A stretch of DNA of 64,000 nucleotides from a bacterium (GCA_024742305.1 JANSYQ010000001.1:62001-126000); one strand, 5' to 3'. Counted from the stretch's first letter, positions 1 to 9,077 are shown. The notes: a model not told the origin generated them from the sequence alone. A program made the numbers and translations.

Positions 1-1614
1 CACATTTAATGCCGGTTCAAAATTCCCTGCTTGTCCACCGGGTGGAAGCGTTCCTGCCGCACCTGTAAAGCCGTCACACGGGAAGTTCCAATTACACGAC
101 ACAGGAGCGTGTGTATTTCCGATTATATCAGTACAGGCAGTTGGCGTAAGTGGCCACATAATCCAGTCATAACAATTCCCTGTGCCAGCAGTACCAAAAC
201 TAAACTCTAAGGTACCCCCAACACTTACGTTTACTTCAAACCATGTACTGTTCAATTCGCCACTGTTCAAACACCCTGTATTTGCACTGCTCGGGTTGGT
301 AGAAGGATTGGATGTACAATTGGTACATAACTCATCCACCAAACCATATCCATTGGGATCAATTTGAAATGCTGAATCAGTACAAACTGGTGCTCTACTG
401 GAGCAATCACTTGCGGTGACTGGCCCCGTTGGATTCGGACAATTTACATCAAAGGTCCAGTCGCTGGTCCCGGTTGTTTCCGCATCAAATAAAATATAAT
501 ACGTGTTCCCCGCTATCCAGTTCATGGAGCCATAGTTCCCTGGTGCTGAAAAGTCAGAGATACAATTCCAAGGACCAGCTTGCGAACAACCCGTAGTCGC
601 GTCCATCCAAAACATATCGACAAAAGCACCGTTCGAAGAGTTAATGTCAATAGAGTGAATGCCTGAAGCAGTGGCAGTAAAACTGAAAATCATTTCCGTA
701 CCCGGAGTTGTAAATCCACAAGAACTAATATCCCAACCTGCGCCAGTCCCGCTCACCGTAGCTCCTGTGTTGGTGCCACAACCAATTAATGGAGTAATGG
801 AAGCGCATGGACCTGTTCCAGCCGTTGGACATTGAACCGAAAATGTGGTGGAGTAAGCGCCTGTTCCTTCAGCATCTAGTAATATGTAATACGTTGTTCC
901 AGCCACCCAATTCATTGCACCGTATGATCCAGTAGAAAAAATATCACCGATACAGTTCCAAGGTGCGGCACTAGAGCAACCTAGAGAAGCATCTACCCAT
1001 GCAAAGTCGATAAAACCACCGGAAATTCCTGTAACATCAATTGAATACGTACCTGAAGTTGTGGGGGTGAAACTGTAAATGACTTCTTCTCCGGGAGTTG
1101 TAAAACCACAGAATGATGTTGACCAACCTGCACCTGATCCGCTCATGTTTGCAGTGACACTTGATCCACATGCGGGAATATTGGTAATGCTAGCGCAAGG
1201 ATCTGGGCTACCTCCACCTCCACATGATGTGCAAGTTACCGTTGTTGTTGCGCAGGTGCTGGCTGTACCGCAAGTTGTACAATTGGTATTGTAGTGAAAG
1301 TAATATGTTCCACTGGAAGGTGCTATGAACGATAATGGTGCGTTCCCGAAGGCAACCACGGGACCACCAGGTGTTCCACTGGTTACAGTCACACAACCTC
1401 CAATATCCACGCCCGCTTCGTAGGTATTTCCAGCGACTATTCCGCTGATTGTTGCGTAATCTCCTTGCCAGTTACAACCGCTTATTGGAACGGGAGTAGT
1501 AGTTGTTCCAGCCGTTGCTGAGCCAAATGAGAAACCATTTATACATTGTGAAAAAGAGCCAGTGCACCATACTGAAAACACCAACAATGCTATAATTTTT
1601 ATTCTATTTTTCAT
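1..1614 (-). CDS. Secreted repeat protein, N-terminal part (runs off window edge)
   Basis: The minus-strand frame is open from an ATG at 1614 to base 1 (538 codons, no stop), so the C-terminus lies outside the window. Residues 1-22 form a signal peptide ending near SFSQ. A Cys-rich beta-type region follows. Then come two homologous modules of about 130 residues, at roughly 1200-815 and 812-425. Each begins PCASIT and carries a CGFTTPG motif, a hydrophobic beta core and a conserved NWxAGxTYYILxDAE segment. This resembles pre-peptidase-type or Ig-like surface modules. A Cys-rich segment follows (CTDSAF, LCTNCTSNPS) of a type common in Bacteroidota gliding or T9SS cargo proteins. Function is unknown; cell-surface or secreted location and a T9SS sorting domain beyond the edge are inference. 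Confidence 0.8.
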   Translation of the reverse strand, partial: MKNRIKIIALLVFSVWCTGSFSQCINGFSFGSATAGTTTTPVPISGCNWQGDYATISGIVAGNTYEAGVDIGGCVTVTSGTPGGPVVAFGNAPLSFIAPSSGTYYFHYNTNCTTCGTASTCATTTVTCTSCGGGGSPDPCASITNIPACGSSVTANMSGSGAGWSTSFCGFTTPGEEVIYSFTPTTSGTYSIDVTGISGGFIDFAWVDASLGCSSAAPWNCIGDIFSTGSYGAMNWVAGTTYYILLDAEGTGAYSTTFSVQCPTAGTGPCASITPLIGCGTNTGATVSGTGAGWDISSCGFTTPGTEMIFSFTATASGIHSIDINSSNGAFVDMFWMDATTGCSQAGPWNCISDFSAPGNYGSMNWIAGNTYYILFDAETTGTSDWTFDVNCPNPTGPVTASDCSSRAPVCTDSAFQIDPNGYGLVDELCTNCTSNPSTNPSSANTGCLNSGELNSTWFEVNVSVGGTLEFSFGTAGTGNCYDWIMWPLTPTACTDIIGNTHAPVSCNWNFPCDGFTGAAGTLPPGGQAGNFEPALNV

Positions 1615-1634
1615 GATTAGTAGTGTGGGGTAGG

Positions 1635-2279
1635 TTAGTCAATAATGAGATACGTTCCTGGAGTTGCTGTAAAAGCGTTACGCCGGGCACTTGGCAAGTT
1701 TAGAAACTCAGCCACTCGAATTTTTGTAATGGACGAACCAGATGTTAGTGTTCTGTATTTCTCAGGAAAGTCACGAATCCAAACTTTCAAATCTCTTTTG
1801 TAGATTTCGTAATCTTCGCTGTCATTACCGGTCGGATTCCATTCTGGCAAAGGTCTCGGTGCCACCAACTCAGACATACTTGAAACATCGATACCATTCA
1901 GACTCACTGTGAGAGCACTCAACGGTAATAACATGACATTGTACTTATCCTTAAAAAGAAAAGAAACGGTATCCGTTTGATGACGCGTACTTTCGAACTC
2001 AACAATATTGAACAAGTCTTGATTGAAAAAGTCGTTATAATTCACATCGCATTGAATGCATTTCTTGGGACTCACGATAAAAGAACTAGTGAAATAATTC
2101 GCTAGAGCTTGATATTCGCCTGGAGACTCATTTTCAAATGCTTGAATTTCCAATCCGTTGTAATATCGAAGAACAGATCTGTTTAAGGTAAGGTCACTTT
2201 TTGCGTCGCTTTGTGTAAAGGCTGGACTATTGCATAATACTGTAGAGAGCATCAGCAATAACGTAGTCGTCATTCTCAT
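1635..2279 (-). CDS. Hypothetical exported protein, 214 aa
   Basis: The ATG at 2279 begins a signal peptide (about residues 1-22, cleavage near AFTQ). A second Met at codon 3 is an alternative start. The mature part is mixed polar sequence with no family I recognise. A Cys pair in KKCIQCD (near residue 77) could form a disulfide or bind metal. The reading frame ends 20 bases upstream of the large secreted protein that begins at 1614 on the same strand, so the two may be co-transcribed. The C-terminus ends ATPGTYLIID and has no T9SS sorting domain. Probably periplasmic or secreted. Confidence 0.7.
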   Translation of the reverse strand: MRMTTTLLLMLSTVLCNSPAFTQSDAKSDLTLNRSVLRYYNGLEIQAFENESPGEYQALANYFTSSFIVSPKKCIQCDVNYNDFFNQDLFNIVEFESTRHQTDTVSFLFKDKYNVMLLPLSALTVSLNGIDVSSMSELVAPRPLPEWNPTGNDSEDYEIYKRDLKVWIRDFPEKYRTLTSGSSITKIRVAEFLNLPSARRNAFTATPGTYLIID

Positions 2280-2656
2280 GTGTAGTTAGTCAATTCGTTC
2301 GTAGTTGGACGTGAATATAACCACTTATAAAAGAAGGTTTTAAGGTTTGCTAAACTGATTTAGTTGTTAAAATTCTGACAAAAAATGCGTTTGTTGAGTG
2401 TTCTGTATGTTTGAGTTAACATCGCCCAAGCTCAATTGAAAGTTTATAGATATATCGTATTGGTAACGTGTTGATTATACCACGTATTCCTATTCCATTG
2501 TGAAATAATTTTCCTGAAACATCTACACTTACAACTATTTCAAATGTAATCTCTATTGCTCTCGAGCATCTCCGTCAACAATGAAAAATTAACCAAGCGC
2601 AAAAAAATCTCTACCTTACTTCCAACCTTTCGAAAAAGGCCGTGTCTTTTAAATAG
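2280..2656. other. Divergent intergenic region (377 bp)
   Basis: This gap separates a minus-strand exported protein from the plus-strand ECF sigma gene. I see no ORF, tRNA or strong hairpin in it. Its right end holds a candidate ECF-type promoter, annotated separately. The remainder is AT-rich and presumably carries the divergent promoter for the 2279 gene, which I could not pin down. Confidence 0.6.
2624..2650 (+). promoter_or_regulatory. Candidate ECF-type autoregulatory promoter
   Basis: AACCTTT (2624-2630) is followed, 13 bases later, by GTCTTTT (2644-2650). This AAC-type -35 plus CGTC/GTCT-type -10 arrangement is typical of ECF sigma promoters, and ECF genes often drive themselves. The -10 ends only 6 bases before the first ATG (2657). 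The transcript would therefore be nearly leaderless, or translation would start at the in-frame ATG at 2675. Confidence 0.45.
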
Positions 2657-3202
2657 ATGAAAGAAATAGTTCACATGCACCGCGATCTGATCGAAGCCGC
2701 CAAAAAAGGCGAACGCTACGCTCAGAAATCGCTCTTCGACCTGTACAGTAAGGCGCTGTATAACATTGGAATGAGGATGCTTGGAAATGCTGACGATGCT
2801 GCAGACGTCACCCAAGAAGTATTCCTCGAGATATTCAAAAAGTTAGACAGCTTCGAGTACAAGTCCACCTTTGGTGCTTGGGCAAAAAAAATCATGGTCA
2901 ATCGGTCCATTAATCATTTGCAGCGCCGACCGATGCACTACGATTTGCCCGAGGTAGAAAAAGCGCATTTTGAACCGGAAGATGATCAAGAAGATGTGGC
3001 TGCATTGATGATGCAATTGAACACTTCCTTATTGGAGCTTCCCGAAGGTTGCCGCGTAGTGTTCACGCTGTACTACTTTGAGGGATTGCGACACGAGGAA
3101 ATTGCCTCCCATTTAAACATCTCGACATCTACCACAAAATCTCAGCTGAGTAGAGCGAAACAGCTACTCAGAGCATCTATCAAACAAAAAATTGAGGCAT
3201 GA
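2657..3202 (+). CDS. RNA polymerase ECF sigma factor
   Basis: This 181-residue protein has the two-domain ECF layout. Sigma region 2 spans about residues 14-90, with a DAADVTQEVFLEIFKKL helix for core and -10 contacts. Sigma region 4 spans about 115-175, with LPEGCRVVFTLYYFEGLRHEEIA and a helix-turn-helix ending TKSQLSRAKQLLR. It directs RNA polymerase to a small regulon. Its stop overlaps the next start (ATGA, 3199-3202), so it is translationally coupled to a membrane VWA protein that probably acts as its anti-sigma partner. The likely autoregulatory promoter lies directly upstream. If transcription starts near 2656, the Met at codon 7 (2675) is an equally plausible start. The family call is secure; the signal it responds to is unknown. 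Confidence 0.93.
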   Translation: MKEIVHMHRDLIEAAKKGERYAQKSLFDLYSKALYNIGMRMLGNADDAADVTQEVFLEIFKKLDSFEYKSTFGAWAKKIMVNRSINHLQRRPMHYDLPEVEKAHFEPEDDQEDVAALMMQLNTSLLELPEGCRVVFTLYYFEGLRHEEIASHLNISTSTTKSQLSRAKQLLRASIKQKIEA

Positions 3203-5229
3203 ATCGAAAGGAATATAATCAGGAATACGATGTTTTTGAAACGCCCAACACACTTTGGGAGAACATCGAAAAGCAATTGGACGAACCGCGCAAAAAACGA
3301 CGCATTGGCTGGTGGATATCATCCGTTGGAGTAGCCGCCGCAGCCGTATTGGTTTCTTTACTCGTTTGGAATCAAAATGAAGAAGGAAGACTCTCAGAAA
3401 AGAAAGCTCCCATGATGGCCAAAGCGGAAACAGAGCAAAACAGGGATGAAAGCGCTCCAACTAAAGATAACGGCAATGATGCAGCGTCAGCTGAGTTTGA
3501 CTCAAAGGATAAGAACTTGGGAAATGCCAAGGAGTCAGAATTTAAAAAAGTAGAATCTCTAGCTAGTGTACAGCAGAAACAATCTGCAAGCAAAAGTCAA
3601 AGTGTGGTTTATGAATGGGGGGCAGCCGTAGGTAATTCACAAGTGTATTACAATATATCTGCTGCGGACGTTTCTCATTCAACCGTTACTTCCGGAAATG
3701 GAATTGGTTGGTCAAATGGATTAACAACGAATTTTAGCGGAAGAATCAACTCCTCAGCAGATAGAAGTGTAATGCAAGGATACGCTCCCGATTTTGATTT
3801 AGACACCGAACCCTATCACGGTTCAACCTATGATCAAATCAACGAAAATCAATTCATTTCGACCAAAAAGGAAGCGCAATCTACCTTCAGTATTGATGTC
3901 GACGGTGCCTCTTACAGTGATGTTCGCGGAATGATTAAGCGTGGCGTATTGCCAAACCCTGATGCTGTGCGCATAGAGGAATTGATCAACTATTTCCCTT
4001 ACAATTATGACGAACCGAAAGGCGATCATCCCTTCGCGTTCCACACCGAGGTAATCGACTGTCCGTGGAATGCCGAACATCAACTAATGAAAATCGGAAT
4101 CAAGGGTGAGTCCATCGAAAAAGAGGCCTTACCACCGAACAATTTGGTCTTCCTCATGGATGTATCCGGCTCCATGACTAGTCCCGAAAAACTCGGTCTG
4201 ATTAAAAAAGGATTCAGCCTCCTTGTTCAGGAGATGAGGGAAGAAGATCGCGTCGCGATTTGCGTGTATGCCGGAGCAGCAGGATTGGTTCTTGAACCGA
4301 CTTCCGGTGCCAACAAGGACAAGATTATGGATGCCATCAATCGCTTGGAAGCAGGAGGAAGTACGGCAGGAGGAGAAGGAATTGAACTCGCCTATGCAAC
4401 GGCTCAGAAATACTTCAATTCAGAAGGAAATAACCGTGTCATTCTTGCAACGGATGGAGATTTCAACGTGGGCGTATCAAACGACGATGCCTTGGTAAAG
4501 TTGATCGAACGCAAGCGCGAATCGGGAGTAGCGTTGACCGTTCTTGGCGTTGGGCACGACAATTTCCAATCTTCGAAAATGGAGAAAATAGCCAACAACG
4601 GTAACGGAAATTTCTCCTACATCGATAACATCTTGGAAGCAAAGAAAGTATTGGTGACGGAGATGGGCGCAACGTTAAAAACTATCGCGAAAGACGTGAA
4701 ACTTCAACTGGACTTCAATCCGCAAAAAGTAGAGAAATACCGATTGATTGGATATGAAAACCGTGTCTTGGCAAACAAAGATTTCGATAACGACGCGGTG
4801 GATGCCGGAGAGTTGGGCGCGGGACATACCGTTACCGCCATTTATGAAATCGTTCCGGTTCAATCGAATTCTAATACCAAGGACCGCGATGTGATTGGTG
4901 AGTTGGAGAATATTATTGAAGGAAAAAGTACAGGCGATGATGAATTGGCGGTACTGAAATTCCGATATAAGCAACCACAAGGTTCTACCAGTCAACTGAT
5001 CACAACATCCATCAGTGACGTCGGCTCCATTTGTAGTACTGACATGCGATTTATCACAGCTGTCGTAGAATTCGGTCTATTATTGCGAAATTCTGAATTC
5101 AAAGGCACAGCTAACTTCGAGCGTATTCTCAAGAATGCCCGCCTCGGATTGGGGCGCGATCCTTACGGTTATCGTTCAGAGTTCATCCAGCTCGTGCAAA
5201 AAACACAGCGACTGAAAAGCGCCGATTAG
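3199..5229 (+). CDS. Membrane-anchored VWA (YfbK-family) protein with anti-sigma-like N-terminus
   Basis: A 676-residue protein. Residues 1-35 are a short cytoplasmic segment (TPNTLWENIEKQL, then KKRR), like the sigma-binding tail of small anti-sigma factors. Residues 36-58 form one membrane helix. Residues about 60-200 are a Ser/Gln/Asn-rich periplasmic linker. Residues about 205-300 match the YfbK N-terminal domain (TFSIDVDGASYSDVR). Residues about 312-490 are a von Willebrand A domain with an intact MIDAS (DVSGS near 320) and a distal ATDGDFN motif. The C-terminal domain common in YfbK proteins follows (about 500-670). The start overlaps the ECF sigma stop by 4 bases. I infer a transmembrane sensor that holds the sigma factor and reads a periplasmic ligand through the metal-binding VWA domain. 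The VWA family call is firm; the anti-sigma role is inference. Confidence 0.9.
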   Translation: MNRKEYNQEYDVFETPNTLWENIEKQLDEPRKKRRIGWWISSVGVAAAAVLVSLLVWNQNEEGRLSEKKAPMMAKAETEQNRDESAPTKDNGNDAASAEFDSKDKNLGNAKESEFKKVESLASVQQKQSASKSQSVVYEWGAAVGNSQVYYNISAADVSHSTVTSGNGIGWSNGLTTNFSGRINSSADRSVMQGYAPDFDLDTEPYHGSTYDQINENQFISTKKEAQSTFSIDVDGASYSDVRGMIKRGVLPNPDAVRIEELINYFPYNYDEPKGDHPFAFHTEVIDCPWNAEHQLMKIGIKGESIEKEALPPNNLVFLMDVSGSMTSPEKLGLIKKGFSLLVQEMREEDRVAICVYAGAAGLVLEPTSGANKDKIMDAINRLEAGGSTAGGEGIELAYATAQKYFNSEGNNRVILATDGDFNVGVSNDDALVKLIERKRESGVALTVLGVGHDNFQSSKMEKIANNGNGNFSYIDNILEAKKVLVTEMGATLKTIAKDVKLQLDFNPQKVEKYRLIGYENRVLANKDFDNDAVDAGELGAGHTVTAIYEIVPVQSNSNTKDRDVIGELENIIEGKSTGDDELAVLKFRYKQPQGSTSQLITTSISDVGSICSTDMRFITAVVEFGLLLRNSEFKGTANFERILKNARLGLGRDPYGYRSEFIQLVQKTQRLKSAD

Positions 5230-5244
5230 AAGGAATCATAGTCC

Positions 5245-5303
5245 AAGTAGAAGGTGGAAGGCTGAAAGCAAAAAGACATTTCACTTTCAACCTTCTACTT
5301 TTT
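5245..5303 (+). terminator. Candidate hairpin terminator after the sigma/VWA operon
   Basis: AAGTAGAAGGT (5245-5255) pairs with ACCTTCTACTT (5290-5300). An inner TGAAAG/CTTTCA pair (5263-5268 with 5284-5289) extends the stem, and a short T run follows. It lies 15 bases past the VWA stop. The ACCTTCTACC arm is repeated at 5330-5339, so an alternative pairing exists. Confidence 0.5.
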
Positions 5304-5407
5304 AATTTCAGTTCTCGGACATTCACTTCACCTTCTACCAAATCGGTTTACCACTGTTTATCTGTCATTTAGACTCAAAATCGTTAGTAATGCATGCTCC
5401 GATTTCG

Positions 5408-5415
5408 TATTTTTG
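5408..5415 (+). promoter_or_regulatory. Candidate -7 box (TATTTTTG) of the amidase gene
   Basis: This matches the Bacteroidota -7 consensus TAnnTTTG, 22 bases before the ATG at 5438. I see no clear TTG -33 element at the usual 17-23 base spacing. Confidence 0.4.
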
Positions 5416-5437
5416 ACGTAATCAAAAACTACTACGA

Positions 5438-8356
5438 ATGCGGTCAATTCTATTTCTTGCCCTATTATTTTTGAGCTTCACGTCAAACGCGCAAGTAACG
5501 TTTCAGTCCATTTATGCAGATCATCCGCTATTGCCTCACGGAGTATTGGAAGGAGTAGCATGGACGAACACCCGCATGCAGCATTTGCAGAATCAAGCGC
5601 CTTCCTGCTCGGGATATCCAAATGCATACGGGATTATGGGATTGCATGACAACGGTAAAAGCTACTTCATTGAAAACGGTCAGGTAGTGGCCAACTTATC
5701 TGGTATTTCTATCGCACAGCAGAAAAGCGATCCACAACTTCAGGTCGAAGCTTATGCAATTGCACTGGAGTCCATCTTAGCACAAACCAACAACAGCCTT
5801 GACCCTTCCAATATTGCCGCTTCATTGATGCAGCTCAGTGAAATCCCAGACACAGGGATTGTAAACATTCTCGCGCGCGAAATGCAAGTGTATGAGGTGC
5901 TTCGTTTTATGAAAGACCCAAAACAAGCAGAAACATTTGGATTCACTGCACATCATTATAACCTCGCTACTGTTTTTGGAGAAGATCATTACGACATTCT
6001 AAGTGCCAAGAAAATTACGTTAACAGAAACATCCATCACCAATGAAAATGGTGCCGAGTTTGTCATCAACGCAAACGCCACCCTGCAATACGGACCTGCC
6101 ATTTGGAATCCTGCCCCATCTTGTAACTTCAGTTCTAGAAACGGAGTCGCAGTTTCGGCCATAACCATCCATACCATTCAAGGATCGTACGCAGGAGCCA
6201 TTTCTTGGTCGCAAAACTGTAATTCGAACGTCTCATTCCATTATGTCATTCGTTCTTCGGACGGACAAGTGACTCAAATGGTTTTGGAGGAAGATAAAGG
6301 CTGGCACGTAGGAAGCGAAAATCCTTATACGATTGGATACGAGCACGAGGGCTACGTGAACGACCCTAGCTGGTACACTGACGCCATGTACAACTCCTCT
6401 TCGGATCTTTCCAAGGACATCATCAACAGTGGATATGGAATTCCGAGCTTACGCACGTATTTTGGACCTTCATCGACAACCGTGGACGTTTTAGGCGGAT
6501 GTACGAAAATCAAAGGGCATCAACACTATCCCAATCAAACACATACGGATCCGGGAATCAACTGGGATTGGGAGCGCTACTACCGATTGATTAATGATAA
6601 TCCAACGTACACAACTGTCACGAATACGAGCAGCACTCTATACGATTCAGGTGGATCAACAGGGCCTTACTCAGATGATGAACGTCTGTTTTGGCTCATT
6701 CAACCGCCCAACACCGATTACATCACCTTGGATTTTAACGTTTTTGATATCGAATTGGATTGGGACTACTTGTTCGTGTACGATGGTGACTCCATCAATG
6801 ATCCCCTGATTGGGCAATTCACGGGGACAACCATTCCGCAGATTACCTCTTCGGGAGGCTCTTTGCTACTGGAGTTCCGAAGTGATTGTGCCACGACCAC
6901 TCCTGGTTGGGAGGCGAGTTATACATCGGTTCCGTTAGACAATGTTCCTCCGCAATCATCCGTTGTAGCTGGAAACCTATGGCAAACCGACGACTTCACA
7001 GTCGATTTTGTTGATACTGACAATCAATCCGGCGTGAGTAATCGCTATTATCTTGTTTCAGAGAAAGAAATTGCTGAAAATGCACCAAAAAGTAAAGGAT
7101 CCTACGGGTTTGTCAATGAATCTTTTGCAGATGGTTCCGCACTTTGGACCAATCAAACAGGAAGCTTTACGATAAACTCAGGAGAGTACGTTTTGGACGA
7201 TACGACAGAGCAAAATTCTAATGCGTACACGCTCGTCGAACAGAATGCCAATCAAAGCTATTTGTATAGCTGGAACCAAATGATTGCTGGAACTGCCTCT
7301 AATCAGCGTGCAGGTTTGCATTTCTTTTGTGACGATGCCACGCTCCCGAATCGTGGAAATTCTTATTTCGTATACCTCAGAGCTTCTGATTTGGTGCAGA
7401 TTTACTCCGTGGAGAACGATGTTTTCACCTTGCAAGAAAACATTCCGTTCACCATTGATACGGATGTCATGTACGAATGTAAAGTGCAGTACGACCCCTC
7501 CACTGGTTGGATTCGCGTATTTGTAAATGACATGTTCGTGGGTGAATGGCAAGATCAAACTCCATTGACAAGTGGAAATGCCATCTCATTGCGTTCAGGA
7601 GGTTGCGCCATTCATTTTGACGATGTTCGCGTCTACCAGTCACGTGGATCTCAAGTAGCAATTACCGCTGGATTTGGAGAGCTACTATCTATTGAAAGCG
7701 AAGGCGCGGTGCCTACCGGCTATGTTTACGCTACTGCCATCGACTCAACTGATAATTGGTCCACGATAGATGAAGAAACGTACTTATTGGATTTCTCTCT
7801 GCCGGAATTGCTTAGCTTGAATGACGGTGTAGGAAATGATATCGATACGGTTACTACCGCCACGTTGGAGGCAAATTGGTCAGCGCAGGACATTCACTCG
7901 GATATTGCCAATTACGAAGTAGCTATTGGAACGCTCCCGAACTTAGACGATGTAGTCGGTTGGACCGCAAATGGACTAACAGAAACCTTCTCGCAGCTTA
8001 TCGGAAGTCCGGTCTACAATGAAGTGTATCATATTTCCATTCGTGTAACCAATGGCGCAGGGTTGGTAGAAACCTTTATCTCTGACGGACAACGATATAT
8101 TGATGATTTGGGCATTGAGACACAGGACTGGAATTCCGTGAATGTGTATCCAAACCCTTCCTCCGACATCATTCAAATCGAAGGTTTGAAGAAAGAATTT
8201 ACCGTTGTTTTGTTCGATGCGGCGGGCAAGAAATGCTTGGAACAAACTATTTCCTCGGGAGAACCGGTTTCCATTGCTTCATTAGCTTCAGGAACGTATC
8301 AGTTGGTGATTCAATCAGGTAGTGAGTTTGTGGTGAGGAAACTTATCAAGAACTAA
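5438..8356 (+). CDS. Secreted N-acetylmuramoyl-L-alanine amidase with CUB and T9SS sorting domains
   Basis: A 972-residue exported protein with a signal peptide (1-18). An Amidase_2-type zinc amidase spans about 235-385. Candidate zinc ligands are His in TIHTIQG (near 243), and His plus Asp in GHQHYPNQTHTDPG (near 360-373); HYVIRSSDGQ and WHVGSENPYTIG are typical family segments. Amidases of this type cut the link between muramic acid and the peptide stem. A CUB-like beta sandwich follows (about 400-495; YDSGG, WDYLFVYDGDS, GSLLLEFRSD). After that comes a golvesin/xanthan-lyase-like segment (near 510-540) and a concanavalin-like beta sandwich (about 555-740). The protein ends with a type A T9SS sorting domain (VNVYPNPSSD, about 895-972). 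Likely secreted by T9SS and attached to the surface, for prey or cell-wall digestion or remodelling. Its stop overlaps the convergent gene by 4 bases. Confidence 0.88.
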   Translation: MRSILFLALLFLSFTSNAQVTFQSIYADHPLLPHGVLEGVAWTNTRMQHLQNQAPSCSGYPNAYGIMGLHDNGKSYFIENGQVVANLSGISIAQQKSDPQLQVEAYAIALESILAQTNNSLDPSNIAASLMQLSEIPDTGIVNILAREMQVYEVLRFMKDPKQAETFGFTAHHYNLATVFGEDHYDILSAKKITLTETSITNENGAEFVINANATLQYGPAIWNPAPSCNFSSRNGVAVSAITIHTIQGSYAGAISWSQNCNSNVSFHYVIRSSDGQVTQMVLEEDKGWHVGSENPYTIGYEHEGYVNDPSWYTDAMYNSSSDLSKDIINSGYGIPSLRTYFGPSSTTVDVLGGCTKIKGHQHYPNQTHTDPGINWDWERYYRLINDNPTYTTVTNTSSTLYDSGGSTGPYSDDERLFWLIQPPNTDYITLDFNVFDIELDWDYLFVYDGDSINDPLIGQFTGTTIPQITSSGGSLLLEFRSDCATTTPGWEASYTSVPLDNVPPQSSVVAGNLWQTDDFTVDFVDTDNQSGVSNRYYLVSEKEIAENAPKSKGSYGFVNESFADGSALWTNQTGSFTINSGEYVLDDTTEQNSNAYTLVEQNANQSYLYSWNQMIAGTASNQRAGLHFFCDDATLPNRGNSYFVYLRASDLVQIYSVENDVFTLQENIPFTIDTDVMYECKVQYDPSTGWIRVFVNDMFVGEWQDQTPLTSGNAISLRSGGCAIHFDDVRVYQSRGSQVAITAGFGELLSIESEGAVPTGYVYATAIDSTDNWSTIDEETYLLDFSLPELLSLNDGVGNDIDTVTTATLEANWSAQDIHSDIANYEVAIGTLPNLDDVVGWTANGLTETFSQLIGSPVYNEVYHISIRVTNGAGLVETFISDGQRYIDDLGIETQDWNSVNVYPNPSSDIIQIEGLKKEFTVVLFDAAGKKCLEQTISSGEPVSIASLASGTYQLVIQSGSEFVVRKLIKN

Positions 8357-8970
8357 TCACCTTCTTTCATATCCGAAAACTGAACGTTCTTTACCCTTAG
8401 AATGCTTCTATTCGAATGACTGAGTTCATCTAGTGTGTACATGCGCAGGAACGCAGAGCCAAACAAGGAAGGTTGATACTCAATTGTAAAGCTCACCTTA
8501 ATGTTTGAAGTAGGATTGTAAATAATCTCATCCAAAGTATAGATCGTATCCGGCAAAACTGGTATGGGCGCTTGAAATTTCTTCTCTACGGTAGAATCGG
8601 CAACCGTCCACTGAACTATCTCCTGTATTCTTTGATACGTTCCGTCGTGATGTATAATTCGGTCCCCAAGGTAAAATAAACTTGATGAGTGCTGAGGATA
8701 AACAACATAAGTTTGCCCGGCATAGAGAATTAATGAGTCTTCGAATGTTACCTCATAGTATTCATAGGTTTCTCCTATGTTCTCGGTCTCAGAAATCTTT
8801 TTTCTTGCTCGCAGATTGTCGTAAAATGGCAACAAAACTTCTAGAAAAGCGGAGTCATTTAATGTGGTATCAAACAAAGCTGAATAATAATCGTCAAAAG
8901 TCTTTTCTTCCTGCGAGAAGACAGTTCCTTGATATAAAAGAGCGTTCGCTACGACGAAGAATGTTTTCAT
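8353..8970 (-). CDS. Hypothetical exported protein, 205 aa
   Basis: I place the start at the ATG at 8970, because that Met begins a proper signal peptide (MKTFFVVANALLYQGTVFSQ). The upstream in-frame Met at 9024 would add 18 polar residues in front of it and would sit on a terminator. The mature part is rich in acidic and aromatic residues, with beta-prone segments. I recognise no family. It is convergent with the amidase gene, with a 4-base overlap of the 3' ends. The terminator of rplY sits directly upstream, so it must have its own promoter. Confidence 0.65.
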   Translation of the reverse strand: MKTFFVVANALLYQGTVFSQEEKTFDDYYSALFDTTLNDSAFLEVLLPFYDNLRARKKISETENIGETYEYYEVTFEDSLILYAGQTYVVYPQHSSSLFYLGDRIIHHDGTYQRIQEIVQWTVADSTVEKKFQAPIPVLPDTIYTLDEIIYNPTSNIKVSFTIEYQPSLFGSAFLRMYTLDELSHSNRSILRVKNVQFSDMKEGD

Positions 8971-9022
8971 ACGCTGTTTTTCATACGGTACATTTTTCTT
9001 GTAGAATTGTTCATCAGAAAAC

Positions 9023-9055
9023 AAAAAACCCTGACGCTCTCATGAGGCCAGGGTT
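9023..9055 (-). terminator. Rho-independent terminator of prs-rplY
   Basis: Read on the minus strand, AACCCTG (9055-9049) pairs with CAGGGTT (9033-9027) and is followed by a run of T. The loop contains the palindrome CTCATGAG. It begins about 23 bases past the rplY stop. Confidence 0.85.
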
Positions 9056-9077
9056 CGTATTTCGAGTAAGATACTTC

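Noticed and set aside
425-1200. Possible CRISPR-like repetition
   Set aside because: The repeats are about 390 bases, coding, and degenerate at DNA level, with no short direct repeats and spacers.
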